Below are positions 1 to 8,947 of a DNA stretch of 64,000 nucleotides, one piece after another. Made by a program: the position numbers and the translations under genes. The stretch is from Persicobacter psychrovividus. Lineage in GTDB: Bacteria > Bacteroidota > Bacteroidia > Cytophagales > Cyclobacteriaceae. Where the stretch lies: positions 2,852,001 to 2,916,000 of the forward strand of contig NZ_AP025292.1 of the NCBI RefSeq assembly GCF_036492425.1, read 5' to 3'. Every line of letters starts with the position of its first letter. Position 1 is the first letter of the stretch. Under the pieces are notes generated by a model, which saw only the letters and a program-made list of their open reading frames with translations, was not told the origin of the DNA and did no database searches.

Positions 1-345
1 ATGAATACGGCCATTGAGGAAACCAACCGACGACGTTCAATTCAGCAAGCCTACAATGAGGAACATGGCATCACGCCGAAAACGATACGTAAATCTCGTG
101 AGGAAATTCTCGGGCAAACCAAAGTGGCTGATAATAAAAAAGAGGCACAAGAATATTATGTAGAGGAAAACCAGCCTTCACTTGCCGCCGACCCTGTTTT
201 GCAGTATGCGAAAAAGGAGGACATCGAAAAGATGATCGCCAAAACACAGAAAGAAATGGAAAAAGCGGCCAAAGCACTCGACTTTATCGCTGCCGCAAAA
301 TTGCGGGATGAACTCTTCGCCCTCAAAGCCCAGCTGGAGAAATAA
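1..345 (+). CDS. uvrB: UvrB, excinuclease ABC subunit B (3' end only)
   Basis: This is the carboxy-terminal part of the DNA-damage recognition helicase of nucleotide excision repair; the gene begins before the window, so the ATG at base 1 is an internal methionine. The first residues (IEETNRRRSIQQAYN, then EEHGITPKTI) match the conserved end of the UvrB helicase core. Roughly residues 70-112 form the UVR motif (acidic/basic coiled coil ending AAKLRDELFALK), which contacts UvrC. The stop codon overlaps the start of the following glycosylase by one base (TAATG), so two DNA-repair genes appear to be translationally coupled. Identification is firm; only the 5' limit is unknown. Confidence 0.95.
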   Translation: MNTAIEETNRRRSIQQAYNEEHGITPKTIRKSREEILGQTKVADNKKEAQEYYVEENQPSLAADPVLQYAKKEDIEKMIAKTQKEMEKAAKALDFIAAAKLRDELFALKAQLEK

Positions 346-1001
346 TGCGGTTCAAAATCCCAAATCGAGCTGTTGACCACCTGAAGCAAATTCCTGAAAT
401 GGCTTTACTGATTCAGCATTGCCCCAATTATGCCCCCAGGGAGATCATCAAAGATCCCTTTGAGGGCATGGTTTACAACATCATCTTTCAGCAAATTTCC
501 TTCGAAGCTGGCCTGACTGTTTTCAAACGCTTCTCCCGTTTATTCCCTCAGGGCATTACCCCTACACACCTGCTGGCCATACCCACAGATCAATTACAGG
601 CCTGTGGTTTATCTTTCAGAAAAGTGGCCTACTGCCAGAATATTGCACAGGCATTTCTTAAAAAGCCCCTTTTTTTCAGTCGTCAGAACTTACTGACAGA
701 AGACACCGAAACCATCAGCACTAAACTACAAAGCATCAAGGGAGTTGGCCAATGGACGGTTCAAATGTTCCTGATGTTTACCTTACAAAAAGAAGATGTT
801 CGTGCTTTTGGAGATTTGGCCATCAGAAAAGGCATCGCATGGCTCATGCAATCCGATGGCGAACTCAGCAGAACAGACTTCAAAAAATTCACGGACCGTT
901 GCGCACCTTACAATACGTATGCACATTTCTTCCTCTGGGAAATAACCCTGCAGCAGTTCTTTAAGTACCCCAGTATTTTTCACCTTCCTATCCAACAATA
1001 A
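345..1001 (+). CDS. DNA-3-methyladenine glycosylase II family (HhH-GPD, AlkA-like)
   Basis: A base-excision repair glycosylase that should remove alkylated purines. The protein of 218 residues has the helix-hairpin-helix signature GVGQWT starting near residue 133, followed by the GPD region with the catalytic aspartate at Asp157 in AFGDLAIRKG. The amino-terminal FEGMVYNIIFQQIS segment is typical of the AlkA core. It is shorter than E. coli AlkA (282 residues) and lacks its amino-terminal TBP-like domain, resembling the compact HhH-GPD enzymes. Its start codon overlaps the uvrB stop, so it is probably in the same repair operon. An OGG-type specificity cannot be excluded from sequence alone. 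Confidence 0.85.
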   Translation: MRFKIPNRAVDHLKQIPEMALLIQHCPNYAPREIIKDPFEGMVYNIIFQQISFEAGLTVFKRFSRLFPQGITPTHLLAIPTDQLQACGLSFRKVAYCQNIAQAFLKKPLFFSRQNLLTEDTETISTKLQSIKGVGQWTVQMFLMFTLQKEDVRAFGDLAIRKGIAWLMQSDGELSRTDFKKFTDRCAPYNTYAHFFLWEITLQQFFKYPSIFHLPIQQ

Positions 1002-1137
1002 TCATATTACTTAGATTATTATTCCCCCTAAATAATCAATCCCCGATTTTCGGGCTAAATCCTTTCAAAAACGGCCCGCTATTCTAAAAATATTTCAATA
1101 AAGACTTATATTGACAGTACATTAATTCAACTCCTTT

Positions 1138-1608
1138 ATGCTGTTAATTGCGCTATTAATTATTGTCGGAATTATCCTTTTGCTCGTAGAAGTCATCTTC
1201 GTTCCTGGAACTACTTTTGTGGGCGTAATCGGGGCTATTGCCGTGATTTTCGGGATTTATCTTTCCTACACTGAGTTAGGCACAAGTGCTGGTCATTGGG
1301 TATTGGCAGGCTCTTCAGTGGTAGGCATCATCCTATCTATTTATGCCTTTCAGTCCAAACCATGGTTGAAAATGTCTAACCAATCGTCTGTTGAAGGTCG
1401 TGTCAATACTCGGGATGCTATCGGGCTGATGATCGGACAAGAAGGCTTGACCACTTCTGCCTTGAAACCTGTAGGCAAAGCACTCTTTGGTGAAACCGAA
1501 GAGGAGGTCAGTACCCGAGGGCTATTTCTGGAGGCTGGCACAGCCATCGAAATCATTGAAATTTATAAAAACAAAATAATTGTTCAACCTTTAAAAATTA
1601 AAGAATGA
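1138..1608 (+). CDS. NfeD-like membrane protein (short form)
   Basis: A 156-residue protein with closely spaced amino-terminal membrane helices (about residues 2-28, 30-47 and 53-70) and a carboxy-terminal soluble part of about 75 residues expected to form the NfeD OB-fold ([19 protein letters not shown], then the [17 protein letters not shown] strands). NfeD proteins are partners of flotillin/SPFH proteins and help organise membrane microdomains. The next gene, floA, overlaps it by four bases (ATGA), the usual nfeD-floA arrangement. The serine-protease domain of long NfeD proteins is absent. The gap of 136 bases before it shows no clear promoter. Confidence 0.85.
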   Translation: MLLIALLIIVGIILLLVEVIFVPGTTFVGVIGAIAVIFGIYLSYTELGTSAGHWVLAGSSVVGIILSIYAFQSKPWLKMSNQSSVEGRVNTRDAIGLMIGQEGLTTSALKPVGKALFGETEEEVSTRGLFLEAGTAIEIIEIYKNKIIVQPLKIKE

Positions 1609-2582
1609 CACCATTTGCTCCTATTATCGCGATATTACTCGGGATATTTTTATTTTTTATTATTCTATATTTTATCCCAGTAAACCTATGGATTACTGCG
1701 CTATTCTCTGGGGTGAGAATTAGTCTTGGCGAATTGGTAGCAATGCGTATTCGTAAAGTGCCACCAAGCATTATCGTTAATCCTTTGATTACGGCCACAA
1801 AAGCAGGATTGAAAATTTCCACCAATGATCTGGAAACCCACTACCTTGCGGGTGGTGATGTGCAGAATATCGTACGTGCACTAATTTCTGCGGACAAAGC
1901 CAATATCGGATTGAACTTCAAATCAGCTACTGCTATTGACCTTGCGGGTAGAGATGTATTTGAAGCCGTACAGATTTCCGTAAATCCTAAAGTGATCACC
2001 ACGCCAAAAGTAGCTGCTGTAGCTGCCGATGGTATTCAGTTGATTGCCACTGCCCGTGTAACGGTTCGTGCCAACATTCAGCAGTATGTCGGTGGTGCTG
2101 GTGAAGATACTATCCTCGCTCGTGTGGGTGAAGGTATCGTAACCTCGATTGGTTCCGCTCAGTCTCATAAAGAAGTATTGGAAAACCCTGATAAGATTTC
2201 AAAACTCGTATTGCAACGCGGTTTGGATGCAGGGACTGCTTTCGAGATTTTGTCGATTGATATTGCAGATGTAGATGTAGGAAAGAACATCGGTGCGATA
2301 TTACAGACTGATCAGGCACAAGCCGATTTGAAGGTCGCGGAAGCAAAAGCGGAAGAGCGCCGCGCAATGGCTGTTGCTGAAGAGCAGGAGATGAAGGCTA
2401 AAACACAAGAAGCCCGCTCTAAAGTAATTCAGGCAGAAACCTCTATTCCATTGGCCATTGCGGAAGCTTTCAGAAATGGCAACCTTGGCGTAATGGATTA
2501 TTACAAATTCCAGAATATTCAGGCGGACACGGACATGCGTCGTTCAATTTCTGATGATGATGATTCATCTACCGATAAATAA
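1605..2582 (+). CDS. floA: Flotillin-like protein FloA
   Basis: FloA/YqfA-family SPFH protein of 325 residues, the expected length. An amino-terminal hydrophobic segment (about residues 5-28, rich in I, L and F) anchors it. It is followed by the SPFH/band-7 region ([18 protein letters not shown], then [16 protein letters not shown]-like text) and a long Ala/Glu-rich coiled coil ([19 protein letters not shown]) that mediates oligomerisation. Flotillins scaffold ordered membrane domains. Start overlap with the upstream nfeD-like gene indicates translational coupling. A strong bidirectional terminator follows 16 bases after the stop. Confidence 0.93.
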   Translation: MTPFAPIIAILLGIFLFFIILYFIPVNLWITALFSGVRISLGELVAMRIRKVPPSIIVNPLITATKAGLKISTNDLETHYLAGGDVQNIVRALISADKANIGLNFKSATAIDLAGRDVFEAVQISVNPKVITTPKVAAVAADGIQLIATARVTVRANIQQYVGGAGEDTILARVGEGIVTSIGSAQSHKEVLENPDKISKLVLQRGLDAGTAFEILSIDIADVDVGKNIGAILQTDQAQADLKVAEAKAEERRAMAVAEEQEMKAKTQEARSKVIQAETSIPLAIAEAFRNGNLGVMDYYKFQNIQADTDMRRSISDDDDSSTDK

Positions 2583-2598
2583 TCGGTCATAAAACTAA

Positions 2599-2636
2599 AA
2601 AACGGCAAGCCTCATTTGAAGCTTGCCGTTTTTTTT
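2599..2636 (+). terminator. Bidirectional intrinsic terminator between floA and glycogen synthase
   Basis: A perfect 12-bp stem (AAAACGGCAAGC with its complement) around a 10-base loop, followed by a run of T on the plus strand and an A-rich flank that gives a T run on the minus strand. It lies between two convergent genes and can serve both. Confidence 0.9.
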
Positions 2637-2660
2637 GGTCTGAACATTGGCTGCTCAGGC

Positions 2661-4514
2661 TTATTTTTTCAATCGACTGATCGCAAGATTATGCGCTTTA
2701 TCGTAATGGTGAATCAGGTTATGCCAGTCAAAGAAAGTAGAGTTATGCTCTGTTTTGTTTCTTTGAGAAATTCGCTGGCGACGATCCATTTTAATGAATT
2801 TATGCAGCTTATAAGCCAACTGGTCTGCTCCTGCATCAAAATTGGCATTCTTCCTGTCAATAACGTAAATCCCTTTTTCTTCGTGATCCTGCAAGTTGTT
2901 CACTACATAATCACCAAAACCTGCCAAATCCGAGGTTACTGAAGGAACACCCGATGCCATAGCCTCAAGTGGTGTGTAGCCCCATGGTTCATAATAACTT
3001 GGGAAAACCCCCAAATGACAACCACGAACAAACTGACCATACTCCATTCCAAACAACGGGCTCGCTGGCGAAATGAAATCAGGGTGATAAACCACCTTCA
3101 CGCGATCATCCTCATGATTGAGCAGATTGGCATTTCGTAGGTAGTTCAAAATTTCATCATCCTGATCATCTTCAAGGTTGTGCGTTACAACAGATGGCAA
3201 GCCTCCACTTTTCCATGACTGAAGCGTACGGCGGAAACGTAATTTCCAGTACTCATCCACAAAGTCATTCAACTCAGGCAATCGGTGATCGTTACTCGAT
3301 GCCGCCGCATAAAATAAGCGCTCCCCAATCTGATTTTGGATCATTTTTGTCGTGTAGCGCAACTCTTCCATCACTGCACGCGATTGCAACACCGATGGGT
3401 TCACACTATGGTAAGGGCGCTTAGTGATGAAAAACATCACAATATTGATATCACTTTGCTCCTGCTTCAAGCGATAATTCAACTTCGCCAAAGCCTCCAA
3501 AGTGGTATCGAAGCCTTTATTTTTATATTCAAATCTCCCTGACGTGAAGAAATAAACAGTATTATCTAAATCGAAAGTGTAGCTCGGAAAGAAGTGGGCC
3601 ATCACAAACTGATGGATCTTTTCTTTATACTCCTTATGTAAGTTCTGGAACTCGTGGAGTGCCGTAAACCGTTCGATATTTAAACCGTTAGGCGTGATCT
3701 CGTCAGGCTTGCGACCCAAAAGATGAATACACTCCTGCCCTGTAACATCCGAAACCGTTGTTAAAACGTGTGCTCCATGCGCTGCGGCACGTTCAATACG
3801 TACCTGCGGTTCAATATTGAAATTAATCGCTTCTTGTTCCCAGTCAAAGAAAGGCAAGTGCTGATAGAATTCGTGGTCATTCGCTGCCAAATAACGCCCA
3901 AGCATTGTAGCATGCGTGGTAAAGACGGTAGAAATATCCACATTGTCTCTGCGTAATTCAGGAATTGATGATGCCGACATCCATTCATGAAAATGCCCAA
4001 TAATCTTTTTGCTCTTTTCTTCTTCAGATAATAGTGAAAAGAAAATCCTGTTCAACTCACCAAAAGCGATGGTTTTATCCAGCAGATCGTCATGCGAAGG
4101 CAATGGAATACCATGGTGATCCCACAGTGCATATTTAATTTCCCCTAAGCGATCCTGCACCGATAATGGGTTCACCAAAACCACCTTCGGCTTACCAGTC
4201 ACCAGCCATTCGCCATAATGGACATCAATCCCCGAGGCTTGCATGCGCTTGACCGCACGGCAAACACTGCTCTCTTCATCCAAGGGTAACGGCTCGAAAG
4301 CGGCGGAAGCTTGCTCCTCAACATAGGGGCCCAGCAGGGTGTAGTTATCCTCCCACTTTTTCACCATCGTGGGGGCTTTGGAACGAATTACGGTATAAAT
4401 ACCGCCTACTTGGTTACAAACTTCCCATGCAACTTCAACTAAGAGCGTCTTGGAAATACTGCTTTTAGAAATCCTTCTATTTGTTACTTTATTGGTCCTG
4501 TTAAACTTTGGCAT
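2661..4514 (-). CDS. Glycogen synthase, GT3 (eukaryotic-type) family
   Basis: Glycosyltransferase of 617 residues that extends alpha-1,4-glucan chains from a sugar nucleotide, cytoplasmic. The amino-terminal motif EVCNQVGGIYTVI is the donor-binding loop of GT3 glycogen synthases, and the carboxy-terminal half carries EYGQFVRGCHLGVFPSYYEP and GYTPLEAMASGVPSV, the GT-B fold catalytic region with the two essential glutamates. This is the animal/fungal type rather than the bacterial GlgA (GT5) type, as in several Bacteroidota. It is monocistronic here: convergent with floA and divergent from the 2H phosphoesterase. No glgB or glgP lies nearby in the window. Confidence 0.9.
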   Translation of the reverse strand: MPKFNRTNKVTNRRISKSSISKTLLVEVAWEVCNQVGGIYTVIRSKAPTMVKKWEDNYTLLGPYVEEQASAAFEPLPLDEESSVCRAVKRMQASGIDVHYGEWLVTGKPKVVLVNPLSVQDRLGEIKYALWDHHGIPLPSHDDLLDKTIAFGELNRIFFSLLSEEEKSKKIIGHFHEWMSASSIPELRRDNVDISTVFTTHATMLGRYLAANDHEFYQHLPFFDWEQEAINFNIEPQVRIERAAAHGAHVLTTVSDVTGQECIHLLGRKPDEITPNGLNIERFTALHEFQNLHKEYKEKIHQFVMAHFFPSYTFDLDNTVYFFTSGRFEYKNKGFDTTLEALAKLNYRLKQEQSDINIVMFFITKRPYHSVNPSVLQSRAVMEELRYTTKMIQNQIGERLFYAAASSNDHRLPELNDFVDEYWKLRFRRTLQSWKSGGLPSVVTHNLEDDQDDEILNYLRNANLLNHEDDRVKVVYHPDFISPASPLFGMEYGQFVRGCHLGVFPSYYEPWGYTPLEAMASGVPSVTSDLAGFGDYVVNNLQDHEEKGIYVIDRKNANFDAGADQLAYKLHKFIKMDRRQRISQRNKTEHNSTFFDWHNLIHHYDKAHNLAISRLKK

Positions 4515-4663
4515 AAAAAAGTGAAAATAATACGCTGAGCTATTGATTTGTGATACAAAAAGTGATCTTTTTCCTTTAATAATAAAAGGTTTAAATCAAT
4601 GTAATAATACAGCAAAATTTACCGAACTGCAAACCTTTGCATAGTAGATAAAGACAAGATGAA

Positions 4664-4671
4664 TATATTTG
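4664..4671 (+). promoter_or_regulatory. Possible -7 element upstream of the 2H phosphoesterase
   Basis: TATATTTG matches the Bacteroidota -7 consensus TAnnTTTG exactly and sits 17 bases before the ATG. A TTTG at 4636-4639 could be the -33 box, but the spacing of 24 is longer than the usual 19, so this is a tentative call. Confidence 0.4.
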
Positions 4672-4688
4672 TGTAATAATTTAATTCA

Positions 4689-5252
4689 ATGAAGCACCAG
4701 ATAGAAACAGAACGTTATTTCATCGCCATTCTTCCCCCTGAACAGATAGCCGCTCAGGCTCAGGCGTTAAAAGAAGAGGCTGCTAATCAGTTCGCTACGA
4801 AAGGCGCACTGAATTCCCCACCACACCTGACATTGCACATGCCTTTTATGTGGAAAATCAAAAAAAATGAACGATTAATCGATAGTATTAGTGCGTTCTG
4901 TCGGGAGCAAAACAGCTTTAATATCCAACTAAAGCAATTGAGCTGCTTTGAGCCTCGGGTGATATTTATAGACGTGGCAGAGAACAAACAACTTGTTCAA
5001 TTACAATCGGCACTTAAAAAATGGCTCAAAATAAATTTAAATATCTTCAATGCCGACTATAAGGAACGTCCGTACCATCCGCACCTGACCATCGCCTTTC
5101 GGGATTTGAAAAAGGCGGTTTTTCCTGCTGCCTGGGCCTATTTTAAACAAAAAGAATTTCAGGAAGACTTTAAAGCCGATGCCCTCTACCTGTTAAAGTA
5201 TCAGGATAAAAAGTGGGAGGTCTTCAAAAAGTTCCCGTTGCAAGAGGGCTAA
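4689..5252 (+). CDS. 2'-5' RNA ligase-like 2H phosphoesterase
   Basis: A 187-residue protein with both 2H-superfamily histidine motifs: H46-L-T48 (PPHLTLHMPF) and H132-L-T134 (YHPHLTIAFRD), the two HxT pairs that form the active site of LigT/YjcG-type phosphoesterases. Such enzymes act on cyclic or 2'-5' phosphodiester bonds in RNA or nucleotides; the physiological substrate is not known for this group. Length fits a single-domain member. It is divergent from glycogen synthase and convergent with the DUF6702 gene, so apparently transcribed alone. Confidence 0.85.
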   Translation: MKHQIETERYFIAILPPEQIAAQAQALKEEAANQFATKGALNSPPHLTLHMPFMWKIKKNERLIDSISAFCREQNSFNIQLKQLSCFEPRVIFIDVAENKQLVQLQSALKKWLKINLNIFNADYKERPYHPHLTIAFRDLKKAVFPAAWAYFKQKEFQEDFKADALYLLKYQDKKWEVFKKFPLQEG

Positions 5253-5286
5253 GCCAACCCACAGGCATTTGTTGCCCTCGACGCCA

Positions 5287-5790
5287 TTACTGATTTCTAA
5301 GCTCAAAAACTGCAACCTGATTGCCCTGCGTGAGGCGCTCACTTCGTACCCCTTGCGGGTCGGTCAGGTTGACCAGGTTTTGCTGATCGCTGAATAAACG
5401 GATGAAAAGCGTATTGCTCACCTTCACCTTGGCTTTCGGCTTCACCTTTTCAACAGACCAGTATATCCAGATGGCGCCATCTTCGGTCTCCATGCCTACA
5501 AAATTAAAGGGTTTGGCTTTTCCGTTAACTGAAAAAATGACATGCTTTTCAAGATAAGCCTCTATCAGTTGCTTAGGCAAAGGCTGATCATAATCAATTT
5601 CAAACCCTGTATCTGCCTTGATGGCGTCGGCAAGATCATCCATAAAAACCTTCCCTTCCACCTGTAGCACCTTTTGCGCAGGCTTGAAATAAATATCCAG
5701 TACACTGATATGAAAGGGGTGGGCAAGCGCCCTCTGCTGAATCATGAATAAACAAAAAATCAGCCCTATAATTACAAATATTCTCTTCAT
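5287..5790 (-). CDS. DUF6702-like secreted protein
   Basis: I place this in the DUF6702-type proteins of Bacteroidota with moderate confidence: a signal peptide (MKRIFVIIGLIFCLFMIQQ, then ALAHPFH) and the characteristic HPFHISVLDIYF start of the mature part, followed by beta-rich text with VEGKVFMDDLADAIK. Function is unknown. The start is set at the ATG at 5790, which gives a clean signal peptide; an in-frame TTG at 5808 would add six residues. The gene is divergent from hupE. Elsewhere in the phylum I recall such proteins beside HupE/UreJ-type and M1 peptidase genes, and that company is present here. Confidence 0.65.
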   Translation of the reverse strand: MKRIFVIIGLIFCLFMIQQRALAHPFHISVLDIYFKPAQKVLQVEGKVFMDDLADAIKADTGFEIDYDQPLPKQLIEAYLEKHVIFSVNGKAKPFNFVGMETEDGAIWIYWSVEKVKPKAKVKVSNTLFIRLFSDQQNLVNLTDPQGVRSERLTQGNQVAVFELRNQ

Positions 5791-5928
5791 ACCTCTTGAT
5801 TTGATCAAAAAATCAGTTGCTTCCTCTATTTTTTTTGTAATTTAACAAATTATCGACACAAAAATCAGCTCTTAACCTCTCAGTAAGCAATACGCTTATG
5901 GTGGGTAGTACAAAAGGGACATTATTTT

Positions 5929-6513
5929 ATGAGTACTTTTCACGTTTTTTTTGAAATGGGCATGCGCCACATCCTGGATTGGAACGGCTATGACCATTTA
6001 CTGTTTGTTATTGCGCTATGCCTGTCGTTCTCTGTTTCGTCATGGAAAAAAATCATTGGTCTGCTCTCGGCATTTACCATCGGGCACAGTCTTTCTTTGG
6101 CATTATCAACCCTGCATATCATCAGGGTAAACAGTGATATTGTTGAATTTTTAATTCCGCTGACGATCTTCCTGACTGGTTTACACCACCTGATCAGGGG
6201 TAAAAAAACGTCACAAAAAAACAGCTACTGGTATGGCTATGGCATCGTTATCGCATTTGGATTAATACATGGAATGGGTTTCAGCTCTTACCTTTCTGCG
6301 CTATTGGGAAGATCTGAAAGTATTATTACACCGCTTTTGGCTTTTAACCTCGGTTTGGAAGTGGGGCAGATCGTCATTGTACTTGCTTACTTTGCCCTGT
6401 TCTACCTACTGAATACCATCATAAACCACCTTCAAACCTATTGGAAGCCCGCCTGGACTTTCATCATCCTTGCCGTTTCTGCAAGCCTGATGTACCACGC
6501 ACGTTTCTGGTAA
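5929..6513 (+). CDS. HupE/UreJ_2-like membrane protein
   Basis: A 194-residue polytopic protein with about six hydrophobic helices. The start MRHILDWNGYDHLLFVIAL and the following IGHSLSLAL resemble the HupE/UreJ_2 proteins, in which the first helix carries a conserved histidine/aspartate pair next to the membrane. HupE/UreJ proteins are linked to nickel or cobalt uptake; no hydrogenase or urease genes are in the window, and the Bacteroidota members next to M1 peptidases have no proven substrate. It lies 31 bases before the M1 peptidase gene, on the same strand. Confidence 0.75.
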   Translation: MSTFHVFFEMGMRHILDWNGYDHLLFVIALCLSFSVSSWKKIIGLLSAFTIGHSLSLALSTLHIIRVNSDIVEFLIPLTIFLTGLHHLIRGKKTSQKNSYWYGYGIVIAFGLIHGMGFSSYLSALLGRSESIITPLLAFNLGLEVGQIVIVLAYFALFYLLNTIINHLQTYWKPAWTFIILAVSASLMYHARFW

Positions 6514-6534
6514 TATTTATGACCTTTACTTTTG
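6504..6534 (+). promoter_or_regulatory. Bacteroidota-type promoter for the M1 peptidase
   Basis: TTTC at 6504-6507 and TACTTTTG at 6527-6534 are separated by 19 bases; the second box fits TAnnTTTG exactly and the first misses the TTTG consensus by one base. The predicted start of transcription is only a few bases before the ATG at 6545, so the mRNA would be nearly leaderless. Confidence 0.5.
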
Positions 6535-6544
6535 CTTATCATTA

Positions 6545-8863
6545 ATGATGAAAAGACTTACACTCTTCTTGGCGTTGCTAATGCCTGCATGGGCCATCGC
6601 TCAAACGCCGTACAGCCCTTATAAAGGACGCAAATTTGAGCAACTTGGCAATGATCTTGCCACACCAAATGTTTACCGAACAGGTTCTGGTGCTCCTGGC
6701 CATGCCTATTGGCAGCAACGTGCAAATTATAAAATTGCCGTTACACTGAACGATGACAAGCAGCGCATCGACGGGGAAGAAACGATTCACTACTTTAACC
6801 AGTCGCCTGACCCGCTGACCTACCTTTGGCTACAGCTCGATCAGAACGTCAGAAATAAAAATTCCGACACTTATAAGATTGCACCAAGCAAAATCAGACC
6901 AAAAATGTCGGATGCCAGCATCCGCAGAATCATTGGGCATGATCTTGATTTAGGGGATCAGATTGTATCGGTTACCGACGCGGAAGGCAACGCTCTTCCT
7001 TACACCATCAACAAAACCATGATGCGTGTTGATCTTGCCTCGCCACTGAAACCTGGCGAAGACCTGACCTTCAATGTAAAGTGGGGATATAATGTTCAGG
7101 ATCGTATTACAATGGGTGGCCGCGCTGGCTATGAGTATTTCCCTGACGAAGATAATTACCTGTACACCATTTGCCAGTGGTTTCCACGAATGTGCGTTTA
7201 CGATGATGTAAATGGCTGGCAAAACAAACAATTCCTCGGTAATGGGGAGTTTGCCCTTACTTTCGGTGATTATGATGTATCGATCACGGTGCCTTCAGAT
7301 CATATTGTATCTGCAACGGGTGAACTACAAAACCCGAAAGAGGTATTGAATGATGTGCAATACCAACGTTGGGAAGAAGCCGAGAAATCTGAGAAGCCTA
7401 TCGAGATTGTTACCTTGAACGAGGTAAAGAAAAAGGCGAAGAAACATGCCAAAGACACCAAAACCTGGGTTTTCAAAGCCAAAAATGTTCGTGATTTCGC
7501 CTTCGGAAGTTCTCGTAAATTCATCTGGGATGCACAAGGTGTAAATTTGGATGGTCACCATGTAATGGCCATGTCTTTTTACCCTAAAGAAGCTTACGGC
7601 TTGTATCACAAATACTCGACGGCAGTCATCGCCCATACCCTGAGAACTTATTCAAAATACACCATCCCTTACCCTTATCCTGTGGCGCAATCCGTAGAGG
7701 CGGCCAATGGAATGGAATACCCAATGATCTGTTTCAACTATGGGCGTACACAAAAGGACGGCACCTATTCTGAACGCACAAAAAATGGCATGATCTCCGT
7801 AATTATCCATGAAGTGGGACACAACTACTTCCCGATGATTATTAACTCCGATGAGCGCCAATGGACATGGATGGATGAAGGGCTGAACACCTTCCTGGAG
7901 TTTCTTACCGAACAGGAGTGGGACAGCAACTTCCCTTCTACCCGAGGATTCCCTGCCGATATTGTTCCTTATATGAAGGGAAATCCTGACGGCATTGTGC
8001 CGATCATGACCAACTCCGAGCAAATCAAGCAATTTGGAAATAACGCCTACGGAAAAGCCGCGACGGCACTGAACATCCTCCGCGAAACCGTGATGGGCAG
8101 AGAGCTTTTTGATTTTGCTTTCAAAACCTATGCACAACGATGGGCTTTCAAACACCCACAACCTGAAGATTTCTTCCGCACAATGGAAGATGCCTCGGGC
8201 GTTGACCTGGACTGGTTCTGGAAGGGCTGGTTTTATTCAACTGACCATGTGGACATCTCTATCGATAATGTACACTGGTATAAATTCAACACCAAAAACC
8301 CAGAGATCGAGAACCCTATCCGTAAGGAAAAGCACAGAAAGTCCCGTCATAATATGACTACTGAGCGCAATAAAAATGTTGCTTCAGAGGTTGATCAGCG
8401 TCCTGATTTAAGAGATTTCTACAATTCTTATGACGCCTATAAAACCACCCCTGAGCAGAAAGAAGCCTACCAGACTTTCATGGCGAACCTGAAGCCAGAA
8501 AATAAAGCTTTGCTGAAAGAAAACCTGAATTTCTATCAGATCGATTTCAGTAATGTGGGAGGATTGGTGATGCCGATTATCCTGAAATTTGAATTTGCTG
8601 ATAAAACATTCCAGACAATCCGCATTCCTGCTGAAATTTGGAAGAAAAATGAGGAGCAAGTAAGCAAGGTATTTACCTTCAAAAAAGAGGTAACCAACAT
8701 TACTTTAGATCCAATGCTTGAAACTGCTGACACGGATATTAAGAACAACTACTTCCCTCGTCAGGCGGTACCAAGCAGATTCGAGATTTATCAAAACTCA
8801 AGAGGAGCACGAGGCGCAAGCACAGGTCAGAACCCAATGCAGAAAGCCAAAAAACATAAATAA
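6545..8863 (+). CDS. Secreted M1-family metallopeptidase
   Basis: A zinc aminopeptidase-like protein of 772 residues. A signal peptide (about residues 1-19, ending WAIAQ) directs export. After a beta-sandwich amino-terminal domain comes the catalytic gluzincin motif HEVGH at residues 422-426 and the third zinc ligand Glu445 in WMDEGLN, the canonical HExxH-x18-E spacing. The exopeptidase signature is seen as NGMEYPMICF rather than the classical GAMEN, as in many Bacteroidota M1 proteins. The carboxy-terminal 170 residues include a basic, low-complexity tail (ARGASTGQNPMQKAKKHK). It likely digests peptides in the periplasm or at the surface. Predicted to be transcribed from its own promoter and ended by a strong terminator. 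Confidence 0.9.
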   Translation: MMKRLTLFLALLMPAWAIAQTPYSPYKGRKFEQLGNDLATPNVYRTGSGAPGHAYWQQRANYKIAVTLNDDKQRIDGEETIHYFNQSPDPLTYLWLQLDQNVRNKNSDTYKIAPSKIRPKMSDASIRRIIGHDLDLGDQIVSVTDAEGNALPYTINKTMMRVDLASPLKPGEDLTFNVKWGYNVQDRITMGGRAGYEYFPDEDNYLYTICQWFPRMCVYDDVNGWQNKQFLGNGEFALTFGDYDVSITVPSDHIVSATGELQNPKEVLNDVQYQRWEEAEKSEKPIEIVTLNEVKKKAKKHAKDTKTWVFKAKNVRDFAFGSSRKFIWDAQGVNLDGHHVMAMSFYPKEAYGLYHKYSTAVIAHTLRTYSKYTIPYPYPVAQSVEAANGMEYPMICFNYGRTQKDGTYSERTKNGMISVIIHEVGHNYFPMIINSDERQWTWMDEGLNTFLEFLTEQEWDSNFPSTRGFPADIVPYMKGNPDGIVPIMTNSEQIKQFGNNAYGKAATALNILRETVMGRELFDFAFKTYAQRWAFKHPQPEDFFRTMEDASGVDLDWFWKGWFYSTDHVDISIDNVHWYKFNTKNPEIENPIRKEKHRKSRHNMTTERNKNVASEVDQRPDLRDFYNSYDAYKTTPEQKEAYQTFMANLKPENKALLKENLNFYQIDFSNVGGLVMPIILKFEFADKTFQTIRIPAEIWKKNEEQVSKVFTFKKEVTNITLDPMLETADTDIKNNYFPRQAVPSRFEIYQNSRGARGASTGQNPMQKAKKHK

Positions 8864-8886
8864 TAGAAGCACTTCGCTTACCAAAT

Positions 8887-8925
8887 AAAAAGGGCACAAC
8901 TCGTCGAAAGTTGTGCCCTTTTTTT
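8887..8925 (+). terminator. Bidirectional terminator
   Basis: A 15-bp stem (AAAAAGGGCACAACT and its complement) with a 7-base loop, followed by a T run. It lies between the convergent M1 peptidase and TolB/Omp85-like genes. Confidence 0.9.
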
Positions 8926-8947
8926 ATTCTTTTTTTGTGCCTACTGA

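Noticed and set aside
7652-8161. 169-codon minus-strand frame inside the M1 peptidase
   Set aside because: Shadow of the coding strand; the peptidase catalytic motif is encoded opposite to it.
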